A stretch of 64,000 nt of DNA, taken from Reyranella sp965279465. GTDB taxonomy: Bacteria > Pseudomonadota > Alphaproteobacteria > Reyranellales > Reyranellaceae. Under the pieces are notes generated by a model, which was not told where the DNA came from, ran no database searches, and worked only from the letters and a program-made list of their open reading frames with translations. Within the stretch, counting starts at the first letter, position 1; the number at the start of each line of letters is the position of its first letter. The stretch covers positions 1,364,001 to 1,428,000 of the forward strand of contig NZ_OZ257242.1 of NCBI RefSeq assembly GCF_965279465.1. The letters are read 5' to 3'. A program made the position numbers and the translations under genes. Of this stretch, positions 1 to 8,067 are shown piece after piece.

Positions 1-287
1 TCCGGGATCTTGGCGTCCTGGCCGGCCGGCGAGAACAGCTCCCATTCGATGCCGTTGACGTCGTGGTCCGAGGAGAAGCCAGTTGCCACGTCGTCCTCGA
101 AGCCGAGATGGCGCAGCTGACCGGCCCGCGCCGGCATCTCGTTGATCGAGAAATTGAGCTGCTCGGTGCGGAACAGCGCATACTTGCCGGGCACGACGGC
201 CGTGGGCGTCACTCCGAGGCGACGGCTATAGTCCTCGATCGAGGCTGTGAGGTCGGCGACGGCGAGAGCGATATGAAAGCGGCGCAA
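1..287 (-). CDS. VOC family (glyoxalase-fold) protein, 3' end beyond the window
   Basis: Reading leftward from a TTG at 287, the frame is open to the window edge. It gives about 95 residues beginning LRRFHIALAVADLTAS, the usual first beta-alpha unit of a vicinal-oxygen-chelate domain with an early metal-type His, and later SSDHDVNGIEWELF, the usual second-half His/Glu region. A strong ribosome site (GGGGAGG) lies five bases upstream of the TTG, and no in-frame ATG offers a better start. Small VOC proteins are metal-dependent lyases, dioxygenases or resistance proteins, and the substrate cannot be told here. It is divergent from the damaged regulator at 376-806, and the same pair recurs in decayed form at 1482-1925. 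The C-terminus is missing only because the window starts here. Confidence 0.8.
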   Translation of the reverse strand, partial: MRRFHIALAVADLTASIEDYSRRLGVTPTAVVPGKYALFRTEQLNFSINEMPARAGQLRHLGFEDDVATGFSSDHDVNGIEWELFSPAGQDAKIP

Positions 288-375
288 GTTGGCCTCCCCT
301 TTGGTGACGCCGCGTAGGTCACCAGATTGCACACGCTGGTGCAAGGCAACCAGTTATACGAGTATAAATGGCACC

Positions 376-806
376 ATGACCGACCGTTCCGGCCGTCAGC
401 AGCGCGCGCTGGGCGAGTTCGTTCGCGCTCTAACGACGCGGCCCGCCGCCTGTTCGTCGGCTGGCTCGATGGTGAAGAGCCCAACCTGCTGCGCTACGTG
501 TTCCTGAACCCCATCGCGCGTCAGGTCATTCCCGACTGGATGGAGCGGGCTCGCCGCGTGCTGGCGGAGTTCCGCGCCGAGTCGAGCCGACGCCTCGACG
601 ACCCTGCTCTGGTCGCGCTGGTCGACGACCTGCGGACACGCAGCGACTTCTTCGCGCGCTGCTGGGACGAGCATGAGGTGGTGGTCCCGCTGGGCGGGGA
701 GCGCGCTTTCGAGCACCCCCGCGATGGCCGGCTTCTCTATGAGCAGATTGCGTTCACCCTGGCGAGCCGGGTCGATCTCAAGCTGGTAATGTTGATCGGC
801 CGATAA
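376..806 (+). pseudogene. MmyB-type XRE regulator remnant lacking the HTH domain
   Basis: The ATG at 376 opens MTDRSGRQQRALGEFVRA, which matches the N-terminal start of MmyB-like XRE regulators (RRALGEFLRARR in the family). About 17 codons later that frame is lost. The +1-shifted frame then carries the C-terminal MmyB ligand domain from NDAARRLF through LLRYVFLNP and FFARCWDEHEVVV to the stop at 806. The helix-turn-helix and the first part of the ligand domain, roughly 150 residues in the family, are absent. The gene therefore looks like an internal-deletion pseudogene. A TTG at 327 could in principle start the C-terminal frame as a 159-residue HTH-less protein. It is divergent from the VOC gene, the usual target arrangement for such regulators. 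Confidence 0.7.
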
Positions 807-817
807 AGGGAGGTGTC

Positions 818-1474
818 ATGCCAACCGTGTCCCGCCGCTTGGTGCTGGCCACCGCCGCGACGGCCGTCGTGCCGCGAGGCCCGGCGTTCGCGGACATGCG
901 AGCCCTGACTCCGCTGCAGACCGAGGGACCGTTCTACCCGACGTCCCTTCCGGTCGACGCCGACAACGACCTCGTGCAGGTGCGCGGTTCCCCCGCGCGT
1001 GCCATGGGCACAGTGCTGCATCTGCACGGGCGCGTCCTCAATGCTTCGGGTGTGCCCGTGCCCGGCGGTACGACGGTCGAAATCTGGCAGTGCGATTCGC
1101 AGGGCCTGTACGATCATCCGCACCAGCCGGGGCGCGAGCAGCGCGACGCGGCGTTCCAGGGATACGGCGCGGTGCTCACCGGCACCGACGGCCGCTACAG
1201 CTTTCGCACCTTGAAGCCGGTCGCCTATCCCGGTCGCACGCCGCACATCCATCTCAAGGTCCAGACGCCGGAGACCCGGCGCCTCACGACCCAGTTCTAT
1301 CTCGCGGGCGATCCGCGCAACGAGGGCGACTTCGTCTGGCGTCAGGCGATCCGCGGGAATCCGCGCAATCAGGCTATGATCGAGATGCGCCTCGAACCGG
1401 CCAACAGTCTGGAGTCCGGCGCTTATACGACATGGATGGACATCGTGATGCCTTCGAGTCCGCCCAGGGCTTGA
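818..1474 (+). CDS. Intradiol ring-cleavage dioxygenase, Tat-exported
   Basis: This 218-residue protein belongs to the catechol/protocatechuate intradiol dioxygenase fold, whose members open catechol-type rings between the two hydroxyls using Fe(III). Candidate iron ligands are Tyr98 (QGLYDHP), Tyr137, His143 and His145 (AYPGRTPHIHLKV), the Tyr-Tyr-His-His set of the family. The N-terminus SRRLVLATAATA has a twin-arginine and a hydrophobic stretch ending at AFA (about residue 25), so export to the periplasm by Tat is likely. The protein is shorter than cytoplasmic PcaG/PcaH and has no partner subunit here, which fits the stand-alone exported subgroup. The ATG at 818 follows GGGAGG at 809. Substrate unknown. 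Confidence 0.85.
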   Translation: MPTVSRRLVLATAATAVVPRGPAFADMRALTPLQTEGPFYPTSLPVDADNDLVQVRGSPARAMGTVLHLHGRVLNASGVPVPGGTTVEIWQCDSQGLYDHPHQPGREQRDAAFQGYGAVLTGTDGRYSFRTLKPVAYPGRTPHIHLKVQTPETRRLTTQFYLAGDPRNEGDFVWRQAIRGNPRNQAMIEMRLEPANSLESGAYTTWMDIVMPSSPPRA

Positions 1475-1481
1475 GGGGCGT

Positions 1482-1766
1482 TTACTTCTCGCCGTTGTCG
1501 CTCGGCACCGTGCTGCCGTCGTGCGGCAGGCCGATCGCGCGATAGCCGGTGTCGACGAAATGCACCGTGCCGATCATGACCGGTGCGCTCTGGCCCGGCC
1601 GGGATCGCGAGAACAGTTCCCATGCGATGCCGTTGACGTCGTGGTCCGAGGAGAAGCCCGTTGCTCCGTGGTCCTCGAAGCCGAGACGGCGAAGCTGGCC
1701 GGCGCGCGCCGGCATCGCGTTGATCGAGAGAGTGAGCTGCTCGGTGCGGAACATGGATGCCGCCAT
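1482..1766 (-). pseudogene. Chimeric remnant: VOC middle fragment fused to a FabI C-terminal tail
   Basis: The 94-residue frame starts at ATG 1766 (or 1754). Its first ~60 residues repeat the middle of the VOC protein at 1-287: FRTEQLTLSIN, MPARAGQLRRLGFED and SSDHDVNGIAWELF correspond to FRTEQLNFSIN, MPARAGQLRHLGFED and SSDHDVNGIEWELF. The first ~40 VOC residues are missing. From about 1579 to the stop the frame instead repeats the last ~30 residues of FabI (GTVHFVDTGYRAIGLPHDG against GTVHFVDAGYHAIGLPHDG of the gene at 4763-5638). The fusion is in frame with no internal stop, but half a VOC domain plus an enzyme tail is unlikely to be functional. Confidence 0.75.
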
Positions 1767-1925
1767 GGCGGACGGCTCCTGCCGTCCGCAACGCGCGTTG
1801 GGTAAGTTCCTGCGTGCCCGTCGCGCGCGCCTGTTGCCCGCCGGCCTAGGCGTGCCGGCCGGCCATGCAGGTGGGCAGCGACCTCTTCGTCCGCTGCTGG
1901 GACGAGTATGAGATCGTGGTCTTGG
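1765..1925 (+). pseudogene. Second MmyB-type regulator remnant
   Basis: From ATG 1765 the translation PQRALGKFLRARRARLLPAGLGVPAG is the start of an MmyB/XRE regulator and is better preserved than the copy at 376. At about 1865 the reading jumps to another frame coding SDLFVRCWDEYEIVV, equivalent to SDFFARCWDEHEVVV in the first copy. Homology then fades. The HTH domain and most of the ligand domain are deleted, with end points different from those of the first remnant. The start codon overlaps head-to-head with the start of the VOC remnant (they share CATG), so the native divergent promoter has been deleted as well. Confidence 0.7.
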
Positions 1926-2159
1926 AAATCCCTCGCTTCCCTTTGTTGGCACGATGCTCTCGCTCTGCTTCGTCGGCTGTCAGGCCCGCAGGCAATTGTG
2001 TCCATCGACATCGACATGTGCGCCGCGAGGCCGTCGCTGACGATACCCAGCCAAACCATACCTCTCCGAGGGTACCAACGAGTTGATCTGTACCGGTAAC
2101 ACTTTCGAGGCCAGGCTTTTTGCTGTAGCCAACTCATTCATCTGACAAAGAGGTGAGTA

Positions 2160-4667
2160 ATGCCCCTCGTGGCGTTGAGCGGAGATCCGGATATCGACGG
2201 TATCCTGTGGGGGGTGAAGTGGAACCTGAATTCGCTCACCTACGGCTTTGCAACCCAAACCAGCCAGTATTCCGGCTATCAAGTCGGTAGCATAAGCGGG
2301 TTCGAGGCTTTCAATGCGGGTCAGAAGGCTGCGGCCACGAGCGCCGTCAATCAGCTCAATAGCCTCTTCAATCTCGGCATAACGCTGACCAACGACCCTT
2401 CACAGGCGAATTTGCGTTTTGCCGAAGCCAGTTCCGTTCTCCAGTACTTCGACCAGACCACGCTCCTGCCTGTGCCGGGCGTCATCACGACCGCGGTGGG
2501 CACGCCGCCCGACGACGTCAATTATCCGTCCTTCGCGCACGGCGACATGTTCTTCAACACCACCACTTACAACACGCCGGTAAAGGGCAACTTTGCCTAT
2601 GCCACGGTTCTTCACGAGATAGGGCACACGCTTGGACTGAAGCACGGGCATATCGCGCAGAACGCGCCGGGTAGCAGTTTCGTGATTGCAGCGCTGCCCG
2701 CCGCACACGATTCGATGGAATTTTCGATAATGACTTATCGTTCGAATGTGGGCGGTCAAACGGACCATTATCGCAACGAAGACTTCGGCTACGCCCAGAC
2801 CTACATGATGAACGATATCGCGGCGTTGCAGTATCTCTACGGTGCCGACTTCAGCACCAACGCCGGCAACACCACCTACAGCTGGAGCCGCACCACAGGC
2901 GAGATGTTCGTCAATGGCGTGGGACAGGGGACGCCCGGTGCAAATCGCGTGTTCCTCACGATCTGGGACGGCAACGGCATCGACACCTATGACATGGCGA
3001 ACTACACCGACAATCTCACGATCGGCCTCAATCCCGGAAGTTTCTCGATCACGTCGCAGGCGCAACTCGCAATCCTCAATACCGAAGACGATATCAAGGC
3101 GCGGGGCAATATATTCAACGCGCTCCAGTTCAATGGCGACCTCAGGTCGCTGATCGAGAATGCGCTGGGCGGCAGTGGTAACGACAAGATCACCGGCAAT
3201 GTCGCCGCGAACGACCTGCGTGGCAATGCTGGCGCTGATACCGTGAGCGGCCTGGACGGGAATGACACGCTTTTCGGCGGCGACGGCAACGACAAGCTCG
3301 ACGGGGGCAATGGCAACGACCTGCTTGAGGGTGGCCTCGGCGCCGACACGCTGATCGGCGGTCTCGGCAACGATACCTTCGTTCTCGCCGATGGTGCCGA
3401 CAGCGTCACGGACTCGGGCGGCATCGACGTCGTCACATCCACGATCAGCCGAAGCCTTGCGGCTCTTGCCAGCATCGAGAACTTGACTCTGATCGGCAGC
3501 GCCAACGTCGAAGGCACGGGCAACGCGCTCGCCAACCTGCTGACCGGCAATACCGGCAAGAACACGCTCGACGGCAAGGCGGGTGCGGACACGATGAAGG
3601 GTGGCGCGGGCAACGATACCTACTATGTCGACAATGCCGGTGATCGGGCAGGGGAGGCAAACGGCCAGGGCACCGATACGGTCAACAGCGCCGTGAGCTT
3701 CAGCCTGGTCGGCCAGTACATCGAACGTCTGACCCTGACCGGCAGCGCCAACATCAACGGCACCGGCAACACGCTCGCCAACATCCTCACCGGCAATGCC
3801 GGCAATAATGGTCTCAATGGCGGAACGGGTGCGGACACGATGGCGGGCGGCGTCGGCGACGATACCTACACGGTCGACAATGCCGGCGACAAGGCAATCG
3901 AGAACAACGGCGAGGGAACCGATCTGGTCAACAGCTCCGTGAGCTTCAGCCTGAGTGGCCAGTACATCGAGCGGTTGATCCTGACCGGCAGCGGCAACAT
4001 CAGCGGAATCGGCAACTCGCTCGCCAACACCCTCACCGGCAATTCGGGCAATAATGGCCTCAGCGGCGGGACGGGTGCGGACACGATGGCAGGCGGTGCC
4101 GGCAACGACACCTACACGGTCGACAATGCCGGCGACAAAGTGATCGAGAACGAGGGCGAGGGAACCGACCTGGTCAACAGCTCCGTCGGCTTCGACCTGA
4201 CCGGCAAGTTCATCGAATGGCTCACCCTCACGGGCAGCGCCAACATCAACGGCCGCGGCAACTCGCTCGCCAACACCCTCGTCGGCAACGCCGGCAACAA
4301 CGTCCTCGACGGCAGGGCGGGTTCCGACATGCTGACCGGTGGGCTCGGCGCCGATACATTCGTCTTCAAGGACGCCCTTGGCGCGTCCAACATCGACACG
4401 ATCACCGACTTCAACGTCGCCACGGACACCATCCAGCTCAATCGGACGGTTTTCAGCACCATTACCGGGACTGGCGTTCTGAGCCTGGCCCAATTCGCCG
4501 CCAGTGCCAGCGGCACGGCGCAGGATTCCAGCGACCGCATCATCTACGAAACCGATACCGGCAAGCTGTTCTACGACAGCAACGGCAGCGCTGCCGGCGG
4601 CTCGATCCAGTTCGCAAAACTAGACGCCGGCCTTACGGTGGCTGCCAATGACTTCTCGATAGTCTAG
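2160..4667 (+). CDS. Serralysin-like M10 metalloprotease with RTX and 82-residue repeats
   Basis: This 835-residue protein carries the zinc signature HEIGHTLGLKHGH at residues 152-164 and the Met-turn SIMTYRS near 189-195, as in M10B serralysins. RTX calcium-binding nonapeptides (GGxGxDxL type: GGSGNDKI, GGDGNDKL, GGLGADTL) follow at about 335-405. Then comes a block at about 443-730 of 82-residue repeats, each with a YIERLTLTGSANINGTGN strand motif and a GGxGADTM/NDTYTVDNAGD turn. The end (about 735-835) is the M10 C-terminal domain with the uncleaved type I secretion signal region and no N-terminal signal peptide. It should be exported by a type I ABC/HlyD/TolC machine, but none is encoded in this window. 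The ATG at 2160 has AAAGAGG upstream. Confidence 0.9.
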   Translation: MPLVALSGDPDIDGILWGVKWNLNSLTYGFATQTSQYSGYQVGSISGFEAFNAGQKAAATSAVNQLNSLFNLGITLTNDPSQANLRFAEASSVLQYFDQTTLLPVPGVITTAVGTPPDDVNYPSFAHGDMFFNTTTYNTPVKGNFAYATVLHEIGHTLGLKHGHIAQNAPGSSFVIAALPAAHDSMEFSIMTYRSNVGGQTDHYRNEDFGYAQTYMMNDIAALQYLYGADFSTNAGNTTYSWSRTTGEMFVNGVGQGTPGANRVFLTIWDGNGIDTYDMANYTDNLTIGLNPGSFSITSQAQLAILNTEDDIKARGNIFNALQFNGDLRSLIENALGGSGNDKITGNVAANDLRGNAGADTVSGLDGNDTLFGGDGNDKLDGGNGNDLLEGGLGADTLIGGLGNDTFVLADGADSVTDSGGIDVVTSTISRSLAALASIENLTLIGSANVEGTGNALANLLTGNTGKNTLDGKAGADTMKGGAGNDTYYVDNAGDRAGEANGQGTDTVNSAVSFSLVGQYIERLTLTGSANINGTGNTLANILTGNAGNNGLNGGTGADTMAGGVGDDTYTVDNAGDKAIENNGEGTDLVNSSVSFSLSGQYIERLILTGSGNISGIGNSLANTLTGNSGNNGLSGGTGADTMAGGAGNDTYTVDNAGDKVIENEGEGTDLVNSSVGFDLTGKFIEWLTLTGSANINGRGNSLANTLVGNAGNNVLDGRAGSDMLTGGLGADTFVFKDALGASNIDTITDFNVATDTIQLNRTVFSTITGTGVLSLAQFAASASGTAQDSSDRIIYETDTGKLFYDSNGSAAGGSIQFAKLDAGLTVAANDFSIV
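3489..4340 (+). repeat. 246-bp in-frame tandem repeats inside the RTX protease
   Basis: Successive copies coding the 82-residue unit start near 3489, 3717, 3963 and 4209. The second, third and fourth are spaced exactly 246 bp by the recurring codons for GQYIER/GKFIEW. The unit is largely conserved at DNA level, which suggests recent internal duplication. Confidence 0.8.
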
Positions 4668-4762
4668 GAAGCTCCGCCACGACGACGCTACAAGGATCCG
4701 GCGTCCGCGAGATCTGTGCTCAAATTTGGCCGCACACCCTTGGTAGCGCGGCTCCGTAGATC

Positions 4763-5638
4763 TTACTTCTCGCCAATGTCGCTCGGCACAGCGCTGCCGT
4801 CGTGGGGGAGTCCGATGGCATGGTAGCCGGCATCGACGAAGTGCACGGTGCCGGTGACGCCTGCGCTGAGGTCGGACAGCAGATAGAGCGCGGCGCCGCC
4901 GACGTCGGTCAGCTCGACGTTGCGGCGCAGCGGCGAGGCCTCGCGAGAGACGCGATAGACATAGCGCGCGCCGCCGATCACCGCGCCGGCGAGCGTGCGC
5001 ATCGGGCCGGGCGAGAGCGCATTGACCCGCACGCCCTGCGGGCCGAGGTCGGCGGCGAGATAGCGCACGCTGGCCTCGAGCGCCGCCTTCGCGACGCCCA
5101 TGACGTTGTACGACGGCATCACCCGTGTGGCGCCCTCGTAGGTCAAGGTGATCAGGCTGCCGCCCTGGGTCATCAAGGGCAGGGCCAGACGTGCGATCTC
5201 GGTGAAGGAGTAGCAGGAGATGCTGAGGCTGCGGACGAAGTTGGCCTTGGTCGTGTCGACGTAGCGGCCCTTCAGCTCTTCCTTGTCGGAAAAGGCGATG
5301 GCATGGACCACGAAGTCGAGCCGGCCCCATTCACGTTCCAACCGGGCGAACAGCGCCTGCAGGCTTTGCTCGTTCTCGACGTCGGCTTCATGGACGATCT
5401 TCGCGCCGAGCTTCTCGACCATCGGCAGCACGCGCTTGCCGAACGCTGCTCCCTGGTAGGTGAAGGCAAGCTCGGCACCGGCAGCATGGGCGGCCTGCGC
5501 GATGCCCCAGGCGATCGACCGCTCGTTGGCCACGCCCATGATCAGGCCGCGCTTGCCCTCCATCAGCCTGGCGACGGCGGGTAGCGCGACGGCTTTCGAC
5601 GACGTCTCGGTCGCCTCCCCCGAAGCAGCGTCAGGCAT
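4763..5638 (-). CDS. fabI: Enoyl-[acyl-carrier-protein] reductase (NADH) FabI
   Basis: FabI performs the last step of each fatty-acid elongation cycle, reducing trans-2-enoyl-ACP with NADH. The 291-residue protein has the FabI-type nucleotide motif GLIMGVANERSIAWG near residues 31-45 and the catalytic set Tyr167, Tyr177 and Lys184 (SYNVMGVAK), matching E. coli Tyr146/Tyr156/Lys163. The start at 5638 (MPDAASGEA) gives an N-terminal extension of about 27 residues before the Rossmann fold; it lies 8 bp after the fabB stop. It is the third gene of fabA-fabB-fabI, an arrangement shared with many rhizobia. The last ~30 residues are duplicated at 1482-1579. Confidence 0.93.
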   Translation of the reverse strand: MPDAASGEATETSSKAVALPAVARLMEGKRGLIMGVANERSIAWGIAQAAHAAGAELAFTYQGAAFGKRVLPMVEKLGAKIVHEADVENEQSLQALFARLEREWGRLDFVVHAIAFSDKEELKGRYVDTTKANFVRSLSISCYSFTEIARLALPLMTQGGSLITLTYEGATRVMPSYNVMGVAKAALEASVRYLAADLGPQGVRVNALSPGPMRTLAGAVIGGARYVYRVSREASPLRRNVELTDVGGAALYLLSDLSAGVTGTVHFVDAGYHAIGLPHDGSAVPSDIGEK

Positions 5639-5646
5639 CTTCCCCT

Positions 5647-6882
5647 CTAGTGATCGTAGCGCGAGAACAGCAGGCAGGCGTTGGTGCCGCCGAAGCCGAA
5701 GCTGTTCGACATCACGGTCTGCAGGCCGGCATTGTCGATGCGCTGGCGGGCGATCGGATATCCCTCGGCGCCGGGGTCGAGGTTCTCGATATTGGCCGAG
5801 GCGGCGACGAAGTCGTGCTTCAGCATCAGCAGCGAATAAATCGCTTCGTGTGCGCCCGTCGCGCCCTGGCTGTGGCCGGTCAAGGACTTGGTCGAGCTCA
5901 CGGTCGGCAGCTTGTCGCCGAATGCGGCGCGGATCGCGTCCAGCTCGGTGATATCGCCGACCGGCGTCGCGGTGCCGTGGCTGTTGATGTAATCGACCGG
6001 CGAATTGCGCCGCGCGGCGCCCGGAAAGCCATCGACCGCGAGCTTCATGCAACGCAGTGCGCCCTCGCCCGACGGAGCGACCATGTCGGCGCCGTCAGAG
6101 GTGGCGCCGTAGCCGATCACCTCGCCGTAGATCCTGGCGCCGCGCGCGCGCGCGACCTCCAGTTCCTCGAGCACCAGGATGCCCCCGCCGCCCGAGATCA
6201 CGAAGCCGTCGCGGTCCTTGTCGTAGGCGCGGCTGGCGCGGGTCGGAGTGTCGTTGAACCTCGACGACAGGGCGCCCATGGCGTCGAACAGCACCGACAG
6301 CGTCCACTCGAGCTCTTCGCCGCCGCCCGCGAACATGCGGTCGGCCTTGCCGAGCTGGATGCATTCGACGGCGTTGCCGATGCAGTGCGCCGAAGTCGAG
6401 CAGGCCGAGCTGATCGAGTAGGAGAGTCCCTTGATCCTGTACGCGGTCGCGAGGTTGGCTGAGACGGTGCTCGACATGGCGCGCGGCACCTGGAACGGTC
6501 CGACTCGTTTGGGACCCTTCTCCTTGGTGGTGATGGCCGCCTGCACGAGCGCGCCCGTGGTCGGTCCGCCGGATCCGGCGACCAGGCCCGTGCGCTCGTT
6601 GGAGACTTCGTTGTCGCTCAAGCCGGCGTCGGCGATGGCTTCCTTCATGGCGAGATAGGCGTAGGCTGCGCCGTTGCCCATGAAGCGCATCAGGCGGCGA
6701 TCGATCAGCGCCTCGGCGTTGAGCTTCAACGTGCCTGCGATCTGGCTCCGGAAGCCGAGCTCCCTGTACTGCGGCATGAATTCGATGCCGGATTTGCCGT
6801 CCTTCAGTGATTGAGTGACCTCAGCGGCATTGTTGCCGATCGAGGACACCACGCCCAGACCCGTGACGACGACGCGTTTCAT
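5647..6882 (-). CDS. fabB: 3-oxoacyl-ACP synthase I FabB
   Basis: FabB is the condensing enzyme that elongates the cis-3-decenoyl-ACP made by FabA, so it is needed for unsaturated fatty acids. The 411-residue protein has the Cys-His-His triad: Cys161 (SACSTSAHC), His302 (SHGTATPVGD) and His337 (KSLTGHSQGATG). The C-terminal SFGFGGTN loop is also intact. The start MKRVVVTGLG at 6882 is the family start and lies one base after the fabA stop, which argues for translational coupling. An upstream in-frame ATG at 6900 would add six residues overlapping fabA and is less likely. Confidence 0.95.
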   Translation of the reverse strand: MKRVVVTGLGVVSSIGNNAAEVTQSLKDGKSGIEFMPQYRELGFRSQIAGTLKLNAEALIDRRLMRFMGNGAAYAYLAMKEAIADAGLSDNEVSNERTGLVAGSGGPTTGALVQAAITTKEKGPKRVGPFQVPRAMSSTVSANLATAYRIKGLSYSISSACSTSAHCIGNAVECIQLGKADRMFAGGGEELEWTLSVLFDAMGALSSRFNDTPTRASRAYDKDRDGFVISGGGGILVLEELEVARARGARIYGEVIGYGATSDGADMVAPSGEGALRCMKLAVDGFPGAARRNSPVDYINSHGTATPVGDITELDAIRAAFGDKLPTVSSTKSLTGHSQGATGAHEAIYSLLMLKHDFVAASANIENLDPGAEGYPIARQRIDNAGLQTVMSNSFGFGGTNACLLFSRYDH

Positions 6883-6883
6883 A

Positions 6884-7414
6884 TCAGCCGGCCACCGCAA
6901 CAGGAGCCCCGTCCTGGAACAGACCGACCTTGAGGCCGCTCACTTCGTAGACCTGCTTGCCGTCGGCATGGACGAAGCCGTCGGCGATGCCCAACACCAG
7001 CTTGCGCAGGACGACGCGCTTCAGATGCACATGATAGGTGAGCTTCTTGACGGTCGGCACGATCATGCCGGTAAATTTGACTTCGCCGACGCCGAGCGCC
7101 CGCCCACGACCGGGCGCCTTCTTCCAACCCAGGAAGAAGCCCAGCATCTGCCAGAGGGCATCCAGTGGCAAGCACCCCGGCATCACCGGATCGCCCTTGA
7201 AGTGGCAGGCGAAGAACCAGAGGTCCGGCTTGATGTCGAATTCGGCCACGACCTCGCCCTTGCCGAAGTTGCCGCCGGTATCGTCGATCTTCACGATGCG
7301 GTCGAGCATCAGCATCGGCGGCAGCGGAAGCTGCGCGTTGCCGGGGCCGAACAGGTGGCCTTTGGCGCACTCGATCAGGTCTTCGAAACTGTAACTATGC
7401 TTCTGTTCGCTCAC
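6884..7414 (-). CDS. fabA: 3-hydroxydecanoyl-ACP dehydratase/isomerase FabA
   Basis: FabA dehydrates 3-hydroxyacyl-ACP and isomerises the C10 trans-2 intermediate to cis-3, the entry to anaerobic unsaturated fatty-acid synthesis. The 176 residues are the usual length. His71 (FFACHFKGDPVMPGC) and Asp85 (LPLDALWQMLGFFLGW) match the E. coli catalytic pair His70/Asp84. It is the first gene of the fab operon and is divergent from irr across about 120 bp, so iron status and lipid synthesis share a promoter region. Confidence 0.95.
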   Translation of the reverse strand: MSEQKHSYSFEDLIECAKGHLFGPGNAQLPLPPMLMLDRIVKIDDTGGNFGKGEVVAEFDIKPDLWFFACHFKGDPVMPGCLPLDALWQMLGFFLGWKKAPGRGRALGVGEVKFTGMIVPTVKKLTYHVHLKRVVLRKLVLGIADGFVHADGKQVYEVSGLKVGLFQDGAPVAVAG

Positions 7415-7454
7415 TGTTCACGTCCTAACGGCTGCCCCAACCGGAGCGGACGGC

Positions 7455-7483
7455 AGAATAGGGACGGCGGCTGCGTTGCGCAA
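7455..7483 (-). promoter_or_regulatory. Candidate fabA promoter
   Basis: On the minus strand TTGCGC (7483-7478) is followed after exactly 17 bases by TATTCT (7460-7455), 40 bp upstream of the fabA start. Three of six and four of six positions match the sigma-70 consensus, so this is only a weak call. Confidence 0.3.
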
Positions 7484-7549
7484 ACCGCCGAATCGATCCC
7501 AAAGGGCCCTTCCCACGCCTCATTTCGCATCCTACATATGATGTTAACA

Positions 7550-7963
7550 ATGTCCTCCGCCAGTCCCAGCTCCGATTTCGCCACGCGCCTGCGCGACGCT
7601 GGCCTGCGGCCAACCCGCCAGAGGGTAGCCTTGGCGGGCGTGCTGTTCGAGGGCGGCCACCGCCATGTGACGGCCGAAAGCCTGCATGCAGAGGTCAAGG
7701 CGACGATGATCCCGGTGTCTCTGGCCACGGTGTATAATGCACTGAACCAGTTCAGGGATGCCGGACTATTGCGCGAAGTGGTGGTAGCGCCGGGACGGTC
7801 CTATTTCGATACAAATACCGGCCATCACCACCACTTTTTCGTCGAGACCGACAACGAGTTGCTCGACTTCCCGTCGGACGATGTGACGGTCGGCGGGGTA
7901 CCGGCGCCGCCGCAGGGCACAAAGGTGTCACGCGTCGATGTTATCGTGCGCGTGCGCCGCTGA
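7550..7963 (+). CDS. irr: Iron response regulator Irr (Fur family)
   Basis: Irr is the Fur-family regulator of Rhizobiales-type alphaproteobacteria. It acts under iron limitation and is inactivated or degraded when haem is available. The protein (137 residues from ATG 7550; ATGs at 7541 and 7538 are also in frame) has the Fur winged helix with RDAGLRPTRQRVALAGVLF and SLATVYNALNQFRDAGLL, and the His cluster TGHHHHFFVE in the dimer/metal domain. The N-terminal haem-regulatory GCPWHD motif known from Bradyrhizobium japonicum Irr is not seen. Irr next to fabA-fabB-fabI is a conserved rhizobial neighbourhood. A perfect Irr operator lies 28 bp beyond the stop, in front of the rubrerythrin gene. Confidence 0.9.
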   Translation: MSSASPSSDFATRLRDAGLRPTRQRVALAGVLFEGGHRHVTAESLHAEVKATMIPVSLATVYNALNQFRDAGLLREVVVAPGRSYFDTNTGHHHHFFVETDNELLDFPSDDVTVGGVPAPPQGTKVSRVDVIVRVRR

Positions 7964-7990
7964 CGTCACCGCTTGAGAATCGTTTGCAGC

Positions 7991-8007
7991 TTTAGAAATA
8001 TTCTAAA
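7991..8007. promoter_or_regulatory. ICE box (Irr operator)
   Basis: TTTAGAAATATTCTAAA is a perfect 7-3-7 inverted repeat that matches the iron-control-element consensus TTTAGAA-N3-TTCTAAA bound by Irr. It lies directly downstream of irr and 4 bp upstream of a candidate -35 box for the rubrerythrin gene. Confidence 0.88.
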
Positions 8008-8011
8008 CTGC

Positions 8012-8040
8012 TTGACGTCGCCGACGCCGCTTCCCAAAAT
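8012..8040 (+). promoter_or_regulatory. Candidate rubrerythrin promoter
   Basis: TTGACG (8012-8017) is followed after 17 bp by CAAAAT (8035-8040), 27 bp upstream of the start codon. The ICE box ends at 8007, just upstream of the -35 rather than over the promoter core, a position that would allow activation as well as repression. Confidence 0.5.
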
Positions 8041-8067
8041 CCACCCGTCATTTTCAGGAGAAGCACC

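Noticed and set aside
1960..2159. Possible lux-box or promoter motifs before the RTX protease (CTGTACCGGTAAC region)
   Set aside because: The dyad is short and no -35/-10 pair with correct spacing could be defined, so it was not listed.
3489..4340. 246-bp direct repeats as a possible mobile element or satellite
   Set aside because: They are in frame and match the 82-residue protein repeat, so they are coding.
2400..4493. A 697-codon minus-strand open frame opposite the RTX protease
   Set aside because: The repeats of the protease create a repetitive antisense frame; the sense frame has catalytic and secretion motifs.
4763..6052. A 429-codon frame that could suggest a FabB-FabI fusion
   Set aside because: The extension lies within fabB in the wrong frame; FabI starts at 5638, 8 bp after the fabB stop.
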